Source: Porphyra umbilicalis (Eukaryota; Rhodophyta; Bangiophyceae; Bangiales; Bangiaceae). Taken from it: a stretch of 64,000 nt of DNA. The translations under genes were made by a program, and so were the position numbers. Below the pieces are notes generated by a model that saw nothing but the letters and a program-made list of their open reading frames with translations, was not told where the DNA came from and ran no database searches. This document shows, piece after piece, positions 21,679-33,469 of the stretch. Positions within the stretch are counted from its first letter, which is position 1; the number at the start of each line of letters is the position of its first letter. Location of the stretch: contig KV918815.1 in assembly GCA_002049455.2 (NCBI GenBank), positions 62,001 to 126,000 of the forward strand, in the 5' to 3' direction.

Positions 21679-24250
21679 GCGGAGGGCGTCATTGGCATGG
21701 CGGATATCCTATGACGGCGCCGGCGTCAGCCCCTACCCCTGTCGACACGCCATAGCGGCGCTGGCGTCAAGACGGGAACGCCGCGATGGGAGAATGGGAA
21801 AAACCGCAGCAGGAGAGGTCGGGGCGGTTGGGGGATCAAAAAGCAACAGTGTGGGCCAAGGAAAGCGATGGTGTCCGAGTCTGGGTGTGCGTAAAGGCCA
21901 CCCCCGACCGCGACGCCCATGTTTTTGAGCCCTCTCTCAACTCCATACAAGGGCCTCCACGAGGGTGCCCGCACTGTCCGGGTCGCTCTCCCCACGGCCA
22001 CACTCGCAGCCCTGCGCCGTGCACATCCCGTTCTTCCGCTGCCTTTTGGTCAACAGCGCGCCCGCGGCAAAACAGGAACAGTGAGAGACCCGATGCCCAG
22101 CGGTCATCCACAGCACGCCATCGCGAGCGCGACAAAAAGAATTAAGAAGGAGAACGGTTCCCCCACATTCAAACGCCCGCGTCAGGGTCACGGGCTTGCG
22201 CAGCCGTGCTAGATGCTCTCAAAGCGGCACGTATGGGCGTGCATCTGATCTCAAAAGATTCAAACGATGGCTAGCCACACGTGGATGCAGAAAAAGACGC
22301 AGGAAAGGGGCGGCACCAGCCACTCAGCGCCCACCCCGGCCGAATGGCACCAGCGCCAGGCACTGTTTCCCGCGCGATAATCTGAATGACGCGATCCAGC
22401 GGCCCACAGGCTGTGATAGCGGGAAGATACGGTCCGGCAAGGCACCCTTACAATCATCATTCATGTTCAGCATACCTCTAGGTGAGCTTGTAATTCACAC
22501 CCCCCAACCCGGCGCGCGTGGGCATGTCACGCCCGATCACGCCCGATCACGCGCACATCACGCCCTTTTGGGGGCGTGAACACGCAAAGGTAGCACCCAT
22601 TTTCATCTACTCTACTTGCTTCGTGATCATGTAGCACCCCTTTTGAACGGGTGGCTATCATCGCGACCAGCTTTGGGGCTGTGTGGAACAGACCAACCAG
22701 AGAACGAGGGCTGCGTTGGCATCCTTCACGTTCGACTCTACGTCGCACAGATTGAAGAGGAAGACATGTGGCTTCGCCCCATGGGCGGGAGGGGTCGAAA
22801 GTGCGAAGAAGGACGGCAGTGAGGCAGGCTCGGCACCACCGCCGCTGTAAAAACGCGACAGCTGCAGTAACACAAGCTACCGTCGCAGCCGCAGACATCG
22901 GCGCATCAAAAAAGGGAGGGGCACCACTCTGGGAGGGGGCCAACCTTGTGCTGTTTGGGGCAGCGTGCGAGGGCCGGCGGCCTGATCGTCTTGGGCCGCA
23001 GCAGGGCGTGCGCGCCCACGTCTCCAGTGCGTTGAATTACACACTGTTAAGTTCGCTAGCTGCGTGATTAATCCATGAGGTCACGCCCCAGTTCACGCCT
23101 TTTCTTGCTCAGGCGCGATGAGTGATCACGTTTAAAAACGTGCATGCGATCGCGTAAAACGTGACTTCCCAATAACGTCAAGGGCGTGAAGTACAGGCCT
23201 ACCTGCAGGCAACGCCATCGAAACTGTTCAAAAAGACGAAGCGGGGCGCAACCCATCGGGTCACGTCCTGGGGCAGTTGCGGGGGGAAAGAGGTCGGTGG
23301 TTCGCATCGGAAGTGACGGCACTCTGGCAACGCGCGAGCGTGGCGGTGCAAGCAAGGCGACACGCGCCGGGTGCCTACCTGACGCCCGGCTTGAGCCAAG
23401 GAGCGGACCTGGTTCGTTGCAATGTTTATCGAGCCGCACGCGATTCTTTATCGTCCAAAAAAAGCCCGTTCACAGTGGCTGCAGAGCACTATATTTGCTT
23501 TAAATATGTCGGTCATTTCTCTGTAACTCTGAAATAATCGATATATTTGACAATTTGCGTCTGGAAAGCGGACCCCGGGAGGACAGCGTTGCTGGCGCGG
23601 CTCTTGACGCGGCACCGCGTGATCCAAGCGCAGGAGGGCTCTCATTGCCGTCACCCTTTGCCAGGCCGGGTGTCCCTCCCACGATGCTCGTCCACCGCGC
23701 TCGCTCACAGCGCGGCCGACAGCACCGGTCGTGCGCTGCCTCACACTGCCGGAGCTCCTACGAACACGCGGCTACAGGCCCGGACATCGGCTTTTGTCAG
23801 TTGATGGACCAGCTACGGTGGCTGTTTCGACCGCTGCTGTCCCTGTTGGAGCGAGTGCGCCATGAATATGTTTGGAGCGCAGCGCCTCACGCCGCCACGG
23901 CAACCTGAGTTTTGAGCATCGAGGGAGTGGGGGGGGGCGATGCTCGGACAACCCCACTGGGACTCCATTCTTCTCCGGGGGGGCACGAGCCGGGCAGCGT
24001 GGCAGCATGTTGCGGCCGCTGACTCCATCTTCAACCAACCCGTGGGCACGCTTTTCGTGCTTCCTGCTCTGTGTTTGCCCACCCAGACTGTACTTGTGCT
24101 GCCAATTTTGGACCGGCGCTACACCCGCCCGTCGTTTAAGAGGGGCTGCGGGCGTGGCGACTAGGGTGCCGCTCCCCGTCACCGCCTCCTCCCCCCCGCG
24201 CGTCGAGGATCACTCCGTCTCAAGCATCATTCCACCTCGCCGCGCGCTCG
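21679..24250. other. No gene seen; clusters of a TCACGCC motif
   Basis: No frame here looks like a protein family I know. Copies of TCACGCC crowd 22527-22570 and recur (with GGCGTGA) around 23079-23190, flanking about 500 bp. This could be the subterminal repeats of a non-autonomous transposon, but I found no clean ends or target duplication. An imperfect palindrome CACGTTTAAAAACGTG lies near 23128. Confidence 0.35.
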
Positions 24251-24609
24251 GTGGGCCCTCCTGTCGCGACGGCGATTGGTGGCGGCGGGTTTGGCATGTT
24301 CGACGTGCTGCCTGCCGCCAGGCGGTTGCGGTGCCACATTCGTGGGGACCGCTTGGCCCAATACCCAGGGCCAGTGTTGCACCGCTTGCGGGTGCACGGC
24401 ACGGTGGCTCCGCAGCGGGGCGGCGGCCACCCATCCGCGGCCGTCGCGCCCGCACGCGCAGGCTACGGGTCGGTCCGTGAGACAGACAGGGCTGCAGAGA
24501 GTCGGGGGGGCAGAGCCGCACCGCTGGCTCCGTTGGCTTCGCCTTTGCCGCCGCCCCCCGCTCGTGATGAAGATGAGGATGGCAGCGGGCCGAGCGGAGA
24601 CGGGAAATA

Positions 24610-25869
24610 ACACGGCGGTAGTGTCTCACCACCTCCACCGACACCGGCACCTCCTCCGCCGGGTCGTGACCCGGGCACTGAGGCCGCGGCTCGCAACGCG
24701 GCTCCGGTGTTTGATTTTGACGACAACACCTGCGCTGAGGCTGTCGAAGAGATGGACGCTATCATCCGGCTGAGACGGCGCGCAAGGGAGCCGGAGGCCC
24801 CGCCACGCAAGAAGAGACAGGGTGCTGACGGCGACGCCCACTCCTCTTAACCGGGCTACCAGGTCGCGACGCTGGCGGCAGAAGTGTGGCAGCACTACAA
24901 GGAGCTCCACGACTGGGGCTCCAACAGGCCGCTGGTAACCAAGCAGAAGACCTGCCAGCCGGGGCGCTTTGACTCGTACCGGATGCGGTTAGTACAGAAC
25001 TTCGCGCCCATAGGCGGCGGCGGCGGCATGTCGTTGACCGACCAGGAAAAGCTGTTTAACGTGCTCGACGCCTGGGAACTGACCCAGGCCGGCCAGCCCG
25101 TCGACGCGAGCCACTTCTGGGGAATCCGGGACACGTTTGGGACGAAGACGTCCTTCCCAGACGCCCTCCGAAAAGATATTGACGATGCGGTTGAGGACGA
25201 GGGCTGGTTGAGGGCCGACCGGGAGAAGGGCGGGGAGCGCTACCCCGTCATGTTCCGCCCTGCGAAGGACGTCGCCCTCGCTCGCTTGCGGGTGGCCCGC
25301 AAGATCAAGCTCTGAAGCGGCGGCGACAGGCCGGCACCTCCGACCAACTGGCGCGAGGACCCCATGGACGGGGATGCTTTTCGTAAATGCGAGGCCGAAG
25401 TGGTCAACCACAACGATGACAACTGCTTCGTTTTGGGCCTCCATGCCTTAGGTGACGCCAGACAGGTTTCTGAGTATTGTGGTATGTTTTGGGTGGGTGC
25501 TGGCGTACTGGTGAGGGCGCACCAAGCTAGGGGCCGTGTGAATTCGTTCCTTGCTGTTGGTGACTGGCTGCTAACCCGTCGCCTCTCTTCCTGCTCTGTC
25601 CACCGCTTGTATTTCTGGTCATATTATGCTATTTGATTGCCTTCCAGCTGACAACCCTTACCCGCTGAGGATACGCGTTGTCAAGGACGATAGCGGGGAG
25701 AAAGTGTGGCTTACCGCTGGTTACATTCCAGTCGTGCGCCAAACACAGGAGCCGGAGTCGGAGCAGCGCGCCACTCGCCGCCGCCGCGCAATCCTTCAAC
25801 ATGTCCTGGACCTCGTGTTTCGCACGGCAATGGCAGCCAGCCACGTTGGTTCCAAGGTGAGGATAGGGA
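24610..25869 (+). pseudogene. Large CMC/Plavaka-like transposase, N-terminal piece
   Basis: This is the first of three pieces of one DNA-transposon gene. After a Pro-rich leader the frame carries a basic nuclear-signal-like stretch (PPRKKRQ, about 24800), then in the same frame, past a TAA at 24848-24850, the block VWQHYKELHDWG, the phrase LTDQEKLFNVLDAWELTQAG and the phrase RYPVMFRPAKDVALARL. A TGA at 25312-25314 interrupts, after which the frame continues with SGGDRPAPP, PMDGDAFRKCEAEVV and FVLGLHALGD. An intron-like gap (between about 25452 and 25647, with pyrimidine-rich TTCCAG at its end) precedes YPLRIRVV, EKVWLTAGYIPVVRQ and RRRAILQHVLDLVFRTAMAASHVG. This order is what I remember for large transposases in red algae and distantly for Plavaka/CMC elements. 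The piece stops where copia-2 begins. Confidence 0.6.
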
Positions 25870-26267
25870 TGTGAAGTGAGCGGTAGTTGGGTGGATGCGT
25901 TCCTTTACTCCAGAGCGGTCTGAGGCGCGAGGCCAGCAGGCTCTTAAACCCGCCGTGTGCCTCTCTCGCCACGTTCTGCCGGCGCACTCCCCCGCCAGCG
26001 CAGTGCTCGCTCCCTTGGAGGGTACATGCTCTGACCACCCCACAATTCGCGACGCCCCTCGATGACCCGACAAGAATCTCCTCGAGCTCAGCTCCAAAAG
26101 GAGCACCCCTCAATATACAAGTACAAGTAATTACGCGCGCACATACAGCAATGCATGACAATGGCACAGCCAAACTAGCCGATGACCGCAAAAGTACTCA
26201 CGTCATTAGCCAGGCAGTCCGCGGTATCTCCGACTTACCTGCGCCGGCTTTGGGGGCTGCCGCAACA
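25870..26267 (-). repeat. 3' LTR of copia-2
   Basis: It starts TGTGAAGTGAGCGG and ends CCGCAACA on the plus strand, 398 bp, and pairs with 31412-31809. For this minus-strand element the left copy is the 3' LTR. Confidence 0.93.
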
Positions 26268-26395
26268 CCCCCCCAGCGCCCCACAGACCGCGCCATGGAC
26301 GCTCCGTCACGGCTACAGCCCGTCCCGACCAGTGCGAGATCTTCCGCCAGCGTCCGCGGTCGAGAAAACGGTCAAGTCGATCTCATCGACTTGGT

Positions 26396-26830
26396 CGAAA
26401 TCGGGTCGACTCGGTGGGAGCAGTAGGCCTACAGCTCCCAGCGAGTCGAGCCGATTTCGGCCTAGTACAATCGACCACCGACGAAATCGCCAAAAATCAC
26501 CATCGACCTGCAGCAGACGTTGATCTGAGTACAGCGCACTCGGGCGCGTCTCGAACGGAGATAATTCGGCGCATCGGCGGCCCGTCAAAGTCTGCTCGCT
26601 GGGAGCAGTAGGCCCACTGCTCCCGGCCAAAATCGGGGCCCACTACTTCCGGGCAAAATCGACCAAATTCGACTTGCACCAAAATAGATTCGGGCCCGTC
26701 GGGAGCAGTAGGCCTACTACTTCCGGCCAAAAGCGACTAAAATCGACTTCCACCGAAATCGACTCGTGCCCGTCGGGAGCAGTAGGCCTACTGCTCTCGG
26801 CCAAACGCGACTTGTACAAAATATTGACAA
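26396..26830. repeat. Cluster of palindromic repeats around GGGAGCAGTAGGCC
   Basis: The string GGGAGCAGTAGG occurs at 26416, 26601, 26701 and 26775, each time followed by its near-complement, forming hairpins. The first is an imperfect palindrome of about 64 bp (26396-26459) centred on GGCC at 26426-26429. Around the hairpins, short motifs of the type CCGAAATCGAC and CCAAAATCG recur, and the last two units look tandem with a period near 74 bp. The cluster lies in the 3' untranslated part of copia-2. It could be a foldback insertion or a structure proper to the element. Confidence 0.8.
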
Positions 26831-27079
26831 GGGCGACCACCGCGAGCCCGCGGCTGCGCCACTGGACGTCCCCTGTGGCGCCGCAGCGCCCCAGGACGGT
26901 CTTAACCGGCCGTCCCCCGAGTCTTCGCCCCGCGAAACCGCGCCTCATTGCCGATTCCACGCAAGTGGACGGTAGCGCAACCGTTCACGGCCGACACCGG
27001 CCCGCAGCAAAGTCGACGGGGGTCGCTGCCGCGAAACCGGGGCTGCGCCGCTGGACGCCAATAGCGGCGCCGTGGCGCC

Positions 27080-30000
27080 TCAGCACTCCCCCAACGGGGG
27101 GTCGCCAAGCTCGGCGCCCTGCGCAACCGCGCCCTGGTCTTCACCAACCCCGACGGCAGCCCGGAAAGCCGTGAACGCCGGCGCCAGCAGCGGCTTGGTG
27201 AGCCCATCCGCCGGCATTTCGACGCTCGGGAGGAAGTAGAAGGCCACATCCCCACGCGCCTGGTAGTCGCGAACCATGTGGTAGGCGACGTCGACATGCG
27301 TGGTCCGCCCCGTCGCCTCAGGGTTGTTGACCAGCGCGAGACACGATTGGTTGTCCTGCCCCATCGGCACGGCTCCGCCGTCGCCGCACAAAGCCGACGT
27401 CAGCTTGCGTAGCCACAGCGCCTCCTTGCTCGCCATCGCGGCGGCAGCGTACTCGGCCTCGGCCGTCGAGGTTGCCACGGGCGACTGGCGCTTACTTGTC
27501 CACGTAATCGCCCCGCCATTGCAGGTGAAGACGGAACCGGTTGTTGACCGACGACCGTCGATGTCGCCGGCCCAGTCGGCGTCGAAAAACCCTTGCAGCG
27601 GCTCGCTGCCGCTGTAGACCACACCCAGGCGAGTCTTTTCGCGCAGGTAGCGCAGAACCCCTGTGGCCGCGTGCAAGTGGTCCTCCTCAGGGCAGGACAT
27701 GAAGCGCGACAGCACCCCCACGGCAAAGGCAGTGTCTGGCCTCGTCGTCGTAGACAGGTAGAGGAGGCAGCCGACCAACTCGGCATCACGGTTGCCCTCT
27801 GGCAGCAGTCCCTCCCCTTTCTTGGTCAGCTTGACCCCCGACGCCATCGGCGTCTTGTTTGGCATCGCCTTGTCCATCCCAAACGCCTCCAGCAGCGTCG
27901 CGGTGTGTTTCGGGTTGCTCAACGTCAGAGTCTTGGCCACCCGGTTGCGCATGACCTTCATGCCGATAAAGTCCTTGACCTCCCTCATGTCGCGCACCTC
28001 AAACTTGGCAAACACGGAGCGCTTGACGGCCTCGACCCCAGCTAGCTTCTAGCCTGCCACGATAAAGTCTTCGACGTGCACAGGGATGAAGATGCACCCA
28101 TGCACGGGGTGGTGCCACTCATAGAGGCACGGGTCCACCTTGGACCGGACCTCCCCCTTCTCTTTGGGCTCTTTGTCGAGCTTGATGCCTTACAGCCGCT
28201 TCGCCTGCTTTGTCCCGTAGAGCACCAGGTTAAGCCGACACATCTCCTCCAGCCCCTCCGGTTCGACACCGTCGGGGAGTTTGATGTACATCTCCTTGTC
28301 CATCTTGGCGTTGAGGAAGACTGTCTTGACGTCGAAATGGTGAATCTCCCACCCCATGGCTGCCGACACAGCAAAGAGAGCACGAACCGTGGCCGCGTTG
28401 GGTACCGGAGCCCACGTCTCGTTAAAGTCTCGTCCGGGCACCTGGTTGAACCCTTGAGCCACAAGTCGAGCCTTCTAGCGCGTGAGCTTGCCCTCCGCGT
28501 CGTGCTTGATGTCGAACACGAATAGCGTCTTGATGGCCTTGTGATTCTTGTTCTTCTTCTTGGTCTTGGACCAGGTGCCAAGGTGCTTGTGTGCCGCCAC
28601 CTCCTCCTTTAAGGCTTGCTTCCACAGCAGCCAGTCAGGACGAGCGCGCGCCTCCTTCTCGTTTGCAGGCGGCATGTGCAGGTCCCAGCCCGCATGAGCC
28701 GCGTAAGCGTTACCGCTTGCCAAGTACGCCTTGGGTTCCTTCTCCAACCATGTTACCTTGGGAGTTGGCTTGCGCTTCGAGCAACGAGGCCCCGGTGTGA
28801 CACTGTCACTGGCCGCAGGTGCTTGCGCAGCTGAGGGTGTCGAGCCACCGACGCCGTCCTCGTGCTCCTTCTGGCTATCGCCAGCAAAGAAAGATGGACC
28901 GAATTCGTTGTCGCTGTCAGAGGTGTCGTCGGGGGAGTACTCGTCCTCTCGCCCGCCTTCTGAGCCGAGCATGTCCATTGCCTATTGAGTGGCGCCATCG
29001 TTGTCGCCGTCATATTCTGTAGTCAGCCGGGGACCAGCGCTTGACCCGACTGCTGACGTCTCGACCTTCGCCGAGTTCTCCTCCATCAGCACGTCCCGAC
29101 GCTCGAAGACTTGGTTTTTCTCGTCCTCGAGGATGCGGTAGGCCTTGCCACCGACAGTGTAGCCGACAAAGCGGCAGACGTCTGTCCTCGGCTCCAGCTT
29201 GCGCAGCTGCATATTTGGCTTGAGCGCCCATGCCCGACTCCCCGAAACGCGTAATCCGGCGAGATTGGGTAGTCGACCCGTCAGCGCCTCGAGCGGCGTC
29301 ACATCGAGCCCCGCCTTGGGAGATCGGTTAAGCACATGGACGACGGAGGCCAACGCCTCGGCCCACATCTTTTCCTCCGCACCGGCGTCAAGCAGGGCAG
29401 CACGCACGCGCTCCATCAGCGTGCGGTTCACCCGCTTCGCCTTGCCGTTCTGCTGCGACTTGTACGGCGCCGTCATCGCAGACGTGATGCCCTTATCCTC
29501 GTACCACGCCTTAAGATTGTTCGAGACGTACTCCTTTGCACCGTTGAGACGGAAACGCTTCACTTTCACGCCAGTCAGCGTCTCAAGCTGCGTGATGCGC
29601 GTCTTGAGCACCTCCGGCGCCATCTTCTTTTTCTTGATGGGCGTTGCCGTGATGAACCCCGTTGAAGCCTCCAGTGCCGTCATAAAGTAGAGGGAGTCAC
29701 CCAGCGCCTCGGTGAGTGGGCCACCAATGTCGGTGTGCACCAGTTCGCACTTGGGTGTCGCTGTCGACGAGCGGGGGCTGGGTGACTGAACCATCTTGCC
29801 GTCCACACACTGCACACACACCGTGCCATTGACTCGATTGGCGTCTGCCACTGACGACAGCATGCCGTCGACCATTGTGGCCGCCAGCTTCAGGTTCTCC
29901 GACCCCAAGTGGTTGAACCGACGATGCCACAGCTCCGCCTCCCCAGCGATGCGCGTCGATGCCGCGCACGCCGAAGCCTTGACCGGCGTGACCTTGAGCA

Positions 30001-30549
30001 CGTACTGCTCCAGGTCGTTGACCTTGCCGACAACGGACGCCTTGTCGAGCATTCCGCTCGAAGGGACAGCATCCCCGTCGCTGAGGATGTAACAGGTGTT
30101 TCTGACGATCACTACCTCACCGCGACTGCGGTCAACCGCTCGAACCATGGGTTGCTGGTCAGGTCCGGCACGATCATGGCCTCCCCGAGCGCCATGCGCG
30201 TCTTCGTTTTGCCCTTGCCAACGTCCATGGAGACTTGGCCGTGCCCATTGATGGGTACCTTTTCGCCGTTGGCCAATGTGACCTCGGCCCCACTTTCCTC
30301 CGTCCGGACGGTGAAGCCCTTATCTCCGGCGGCCATGTGGTTGGTTGCGCCAGAGTCGAGCACCCAAGTTGATGAACACAGGGAGCTCCCGCGAGCCTTG
30401 CTGCTCCTGTTATTGCCAGTAGAAGCAGTGTAGCCCAGAGCGGAACCCGCGTGGGGCCCGCCGCCGTGACCGCCTTCACGGCCACCAGCGCCATGCTTGC
30501 CCTTGCCCTTGGCCTCGTCCGCCTTTTTCTCGTTGCAGTCGCGCTGCAT
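27080..30549 (-). pseudogene. pol region of copia-2 (broken)
   Basis: Reading down the minus strand: a protease motif WVLDSGATNHM near 30370; GAG-pre-integrase LWHRRFNHLG near 29950; integrase core (about 29100-29760) with KSQQNGKAKRVNRTL; a long acidic linker (28475-28978); the reverse transcriptase palm (about 27700-28470) with IHHFDVKTVFLNAKMDKEMY; and RNase H (about 27190-27600) with DADWAGDIDGRRSTTGSVF and a downstream HVDVAYHMVRD. These are the signatures of a Ty1/copia pol. The region no longer encodes one polyprotein. Confidence 0.9.
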
Positions 30550-31254
30550 GTGTTTCTTCTTGTTGCAGTAGAATCACACGACCGAATTCTCGTCAAACGG
30601 CTTCTTAGGCGCCGCCGCCGCAAAGGCTTGTGACTTGACATTGCCAGAAGGCGTGGAAGCGCCGACAGAAATGCTACGCTGCTCGACTTGAAGCAGCTTA
30701 GCCGTCACGTCCGACATGAAGAGCTTAGTGTCCTTGTTCTCCAACGTCATCCTAAGCATCCCGTACTCGACCGGGAGCCCTACCAGGACACGCAGCGCAA
30801 GCATGTTGTCGACCACCGGATTTCCGAGCATGGCGAGCTCGTCCCGGAGCATCTCGGCGCGCGACGCAAACTTGATGATGTTCTCGTCGCCGCGCTTCTT
30901 GAGGCTGCTCAGCTCTTCCATGAGCCGCAGCAGCTGCGCGTTGTCTTGCGCCTCGAACATGACCTGGAGCGCGTCCCACGCCTCTTTGGCCGTGTCCACC
31001 GACGTGACCGTGTTGAGGTGCACGGGCTTGACAGACATCTGCATGGTCGCCAGCGCCGCCTCATTCATGGCGTCCCACGCGTCGACCACCGGGTCGGACT
31101 TCTTGTCGTCGGACGAATATGCCGCTCGGTCCGTCACGACCGCCGCCCAGAGCTTCTCCTTCTTGAGCTGCGCACGCTGGTACGCTGCCCATACCTTGTA
31201 GTCGTCGTCCAGCAGCACAAACCGCGGGCCGCCATGGCGGCCGCGGTCTGCCAT
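30550..31254 (-). pseudogene. gag region of copia-2
   Basis: From a start at 31254 the minus strand encodes a UBN2-type gag with YKVWAAYQRAQLKKEKLW, AKEAWDALQVMFEAQDNA and LLVGLP-type helices. A zinc-knuckle-like C-N-K-K-K-H-M-Q-R-D-C segment lies at its end near 30540-30575. The start lies about 160 bp inside the 5' LTR, as usual for copia elements. Confidence 0.85.
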
Positions 31255-31411
31255 GTTTACTACATCGGCGCCGCACAGTGCCGCGCTAACGACGCAGGGA
31301 GCAGAACACGCCCGCCCGACGCCAAAACAAACCGAGATCCACGCGACGTCGTCTCACCAGCGACCGCAGGGAAGACGACGGTTACCACCAGCGACAGTTG
31401 GGCCTATAAAC

Positions 31412-31809
31412 TGTGAAGTGAGCGGGAGTTGGGTGAGTGCGTTCCTTCACTCGAGAGCGGTCTGAGGCGCGAGGCCAGGAGGCTCTTAAACCCGCCGTGT
31501 GCCTCTCTCGCCACGTTCTGCCGGCGCACTCCCCCGCCAGCGCAGTGCTCGCTCCCTTGGAGGCCACATGCTCTGACCACCCCTCCAATCGGGACGCCCC
31601 TCGATGACCCTACGAGAATCTCCTCGAGCTCAGCTCCAAAAGGAGCAGCCCCTAATATACAAGTACAGGTAATTACACCCACACATACAGCAATGCATGA
31701 CAATGGCACAGCCAAACTAGCTGATTACCGCATAAGTACTCCCGTCATTAGCCAGGCAGTCCGCAGTAACTCCGACATACCTGCGCGGGCTTGGGGGGCT
31801 GTCTTAACA
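31412..31809 (-). repeat. 5' LTR of copia-2
   Basis: It starts TGTGAAGTGAGCGGG and ends GTCTTAACA on the plus strand, 398 bp, about 92% identical by eye to the left copy. Confidence 0.93.
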
Positions 31810-32540
31810 AGGGGAGCGCGTGTCGCTCTCGTTCCCCCGCTTGCTGCTGTACATTTTCGATTTGCCAGAGGAGAAGGTGTTACTCTGCCGTAAGTCGGCA
31901 ACGACGCGCCGGCTCTGCTCAATGTGCGACGTGTCGGCGGAGCTTGTGTGCGAGCCCGGGGCGTTGGACGCCGCCGACCGCGATGTCTTTAAGATGCTCA
32001 AGCGGCATGTGCAGGCCACGACTCTGCGCCTGAGCCAGAGCAACGTGAGCCGCCGCCTCATGCTCTAAAAGAAGGCCGGTGCGCACAGCATAATGCCGGC
32101 TCTGGCCGGCCTCGCCGGGCTGTCGACTGCGCAGTTTCTGATGTACCAGATGGTTGGCGTGGACGTGTTGCATGTGTTGGATTTGGGCGTGACGCGGGTG
32201 TTGGTGCACCGGCTGGTGCGCGTCTTCTCCCACGCGTGTGGGAGCAAGGGCGCTGTGTGCGGCTCTACTAAGAGTGACTGTCGTGTCGTGAACATGCGCA
32301 TTGAGGAGATAGGCAAGCGTTGCAAGGCGAGCATGTCGGCCCCAGGGTGCGTTTCCCTCTACCATTTTCTCTACTTTCCGAGTGTTTTCAGTGTGCATTG
32401 TCGCTCTGCGCTCGCTCGCACTGTTTCCATTGCATTGCATGAACTGACAGCTCTGTTATTTTGTCCTTCTGGCTTTCGACAGTTTCTCAGCTGGCGCTCG
32501 CCTCTTTCCCCCCCTCTGGTGCACAGATACTTGGTTGCCG
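31810..32540 (+). pseudogene. Large CMC/Plavaka-like transposase, middle piece
   Basis: The frame picks up directly at the right edge of copia-2. Setting copia-2 and one copy of the pentamer aside, it is in phase with the piece ending at 25869. It encodes SLSFPRLLLYIFDLPEEKVL, then a Cys-rich turn (CRKS…LCSMC, zinc-finger-like), an in-frame TAA at 32066-32068, and then MPALAGLAGLSTAQF and MVGVDVLHVLDLGVTRVLV. The D-x-LH-x-x-DLGV pattern is what I know from large KDZ/CMC-type transposases at this position. From about 32347 the sequence looks like an intron (GTGCGT at the left, TTTCGACAG near 32473-32481). An inverted LTR interrupts the gene at 32541. Confidence 0.6.
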
Positions 32541-32692
32541 TGTTGAAATGCAGTGGAGATAGGGGTTGGGGGACCACGGTGAAGTGATTGAGTGGCTTGA
32601 GCTTGTGTGTGTAAGTGCGAACGTGCTTTCTTGGTTGTCCTGAGATTGGCCCGCCTCTCCCAACCGAGAGCACCTCTCAAATAGTACCCACC

Positions 32693-33074
32693 TGCCTATT
32701 TTGGCCGCCTTGATTTTCATGCGGCTCGCAACCAAATTACGCTGCCGGCGCGCGTCGTCCGTAGCGGTGACGAGGGCGAGATAGGCGTCGTAGAGGGAGA
32801 TGGCTGTGTTAACATCTACAGCGACAGCGCGGGCGGTGACGTTTGCCTTGACCTTGTCAATCTTGTCCTTGACACAGCGCATGTCCACGGCCCCGGCGGG
32901 GACGGCGCCACGAAGGCCACGCACGCCGGTGGGGGGGGGTCGCTGGCGCGTGGTGGCGGGGGTGCGGCCGGCGCCACCGCTAAGCCGCGACAGATTCTTG
33001 CTTGCCGCACTGGCGGCTCCGTGGAATGGGAGGGTGACGCATGGCTGTAAAAAGGCCATACGGGTGGGTCCCAT
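32693..33074 (-). CDS. Hypothetical fragment, helical C-terminal part
   Basis: From an ATG at 33074 the minus strand stays open to the edge of the LTR remnant. The first half is Pro/Arg/Ala-rich. The second half (from Met at 32882) reads DMRCVKDKIDKVKANVTARA and then YDAYLALVTATDDARRQRNL, a charged amphipathic helix pattern more protein-like than its GC-rich surroundings. It has no known family and no stop before the LTR sequence. It may be one exon or the end of a gene carried in by the 1.5-kb insertion. Confidence that it is coding is low. Confidence 0.3.
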
Positions 33075-33157
33075 TGTCCAAACGGGGAGAGCGGTTGGTT
33101 TGGAGATTTGAAAAAGTTTAGAGAAAACACAGAATTTGGAGAATAGAAAGAGGTTGC

Positions 33158-33469
33158 GGGGCTGGCCGAGTTTAAAGACTAGGAAGAGCTCGCGGGACTG
33201 GCCGAGTTTAGAGACGAAGAAGAGCTTGCGGGATTGTCCGAGTTTGAAGACGAAGAAGAGCTTGCGGGATAACAAGAGGTTGAAGACGAGATTGAGCTTG
33301 CGGGATTGGAAAAGTTGGAAGACAAAGAAGAGCTTGCGGGATTGGAAGAGTTTGAAGACGCGATTGAGCTTGCGGGATTGAAAGATTTTGAAGCCGCGGC
33401 AGAACTTGCGGGATTGGAAGAGTTTGGAGCCGCGGCAGAGCTTGCATGATTGGAAGAGTTTGAATAATA
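33158..33469. repeat. 36-bp minisatellite, about 8.6 copies
   Basis: Units start GGGATTGGAAGAGTTTGAAG and recur exactly every 36 bp at 33158, 33194, 33230, 33266, 33302, 33338, 33374, 33410 and 33446. Since 36 is a multiple of three, several frames stay open through the array on both strands, giving 12-residue repeats (plus strand: W-x-S-L-K-T-K-K-S-L-R-D). Copies differ by several substitutions, so the array is not new. Weaker copies extend on both sides. Confidence 0.92.

Larger units (their letters stand above)
25870..31809 (-). mobile_element. Ty1/copia LTR retrotransposon copia-2
   Basis: Two 398-bp LTRs (25870-26267 and 31412-31809) enclose, on the minus strand, gag, protease, integrase, reverse transcriptase and RNase H in copia order. 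The LTRs differ at about 33 positions (about 92% identity by eye), making this the oldest of the three LTR pairs in the window. Flanking pentamers are AGGGA and AGGGG, a target duplication with one later change. The coding part has about four breaks. It sits inside the reading frame of a DNA-transposon transposase, whose frame is in phase on the two sides. Between the left LTR and pol lies an unrelated-looking cluster of palindromes (26396-26830). Confidence 0.95.

Noticed and set aside
33158-33469. CRISPR-like array (36-bp period)
   Set aside because: The units are contiguous and diverged with no unique spacers, and the context is eukaryotic transposon DNA.
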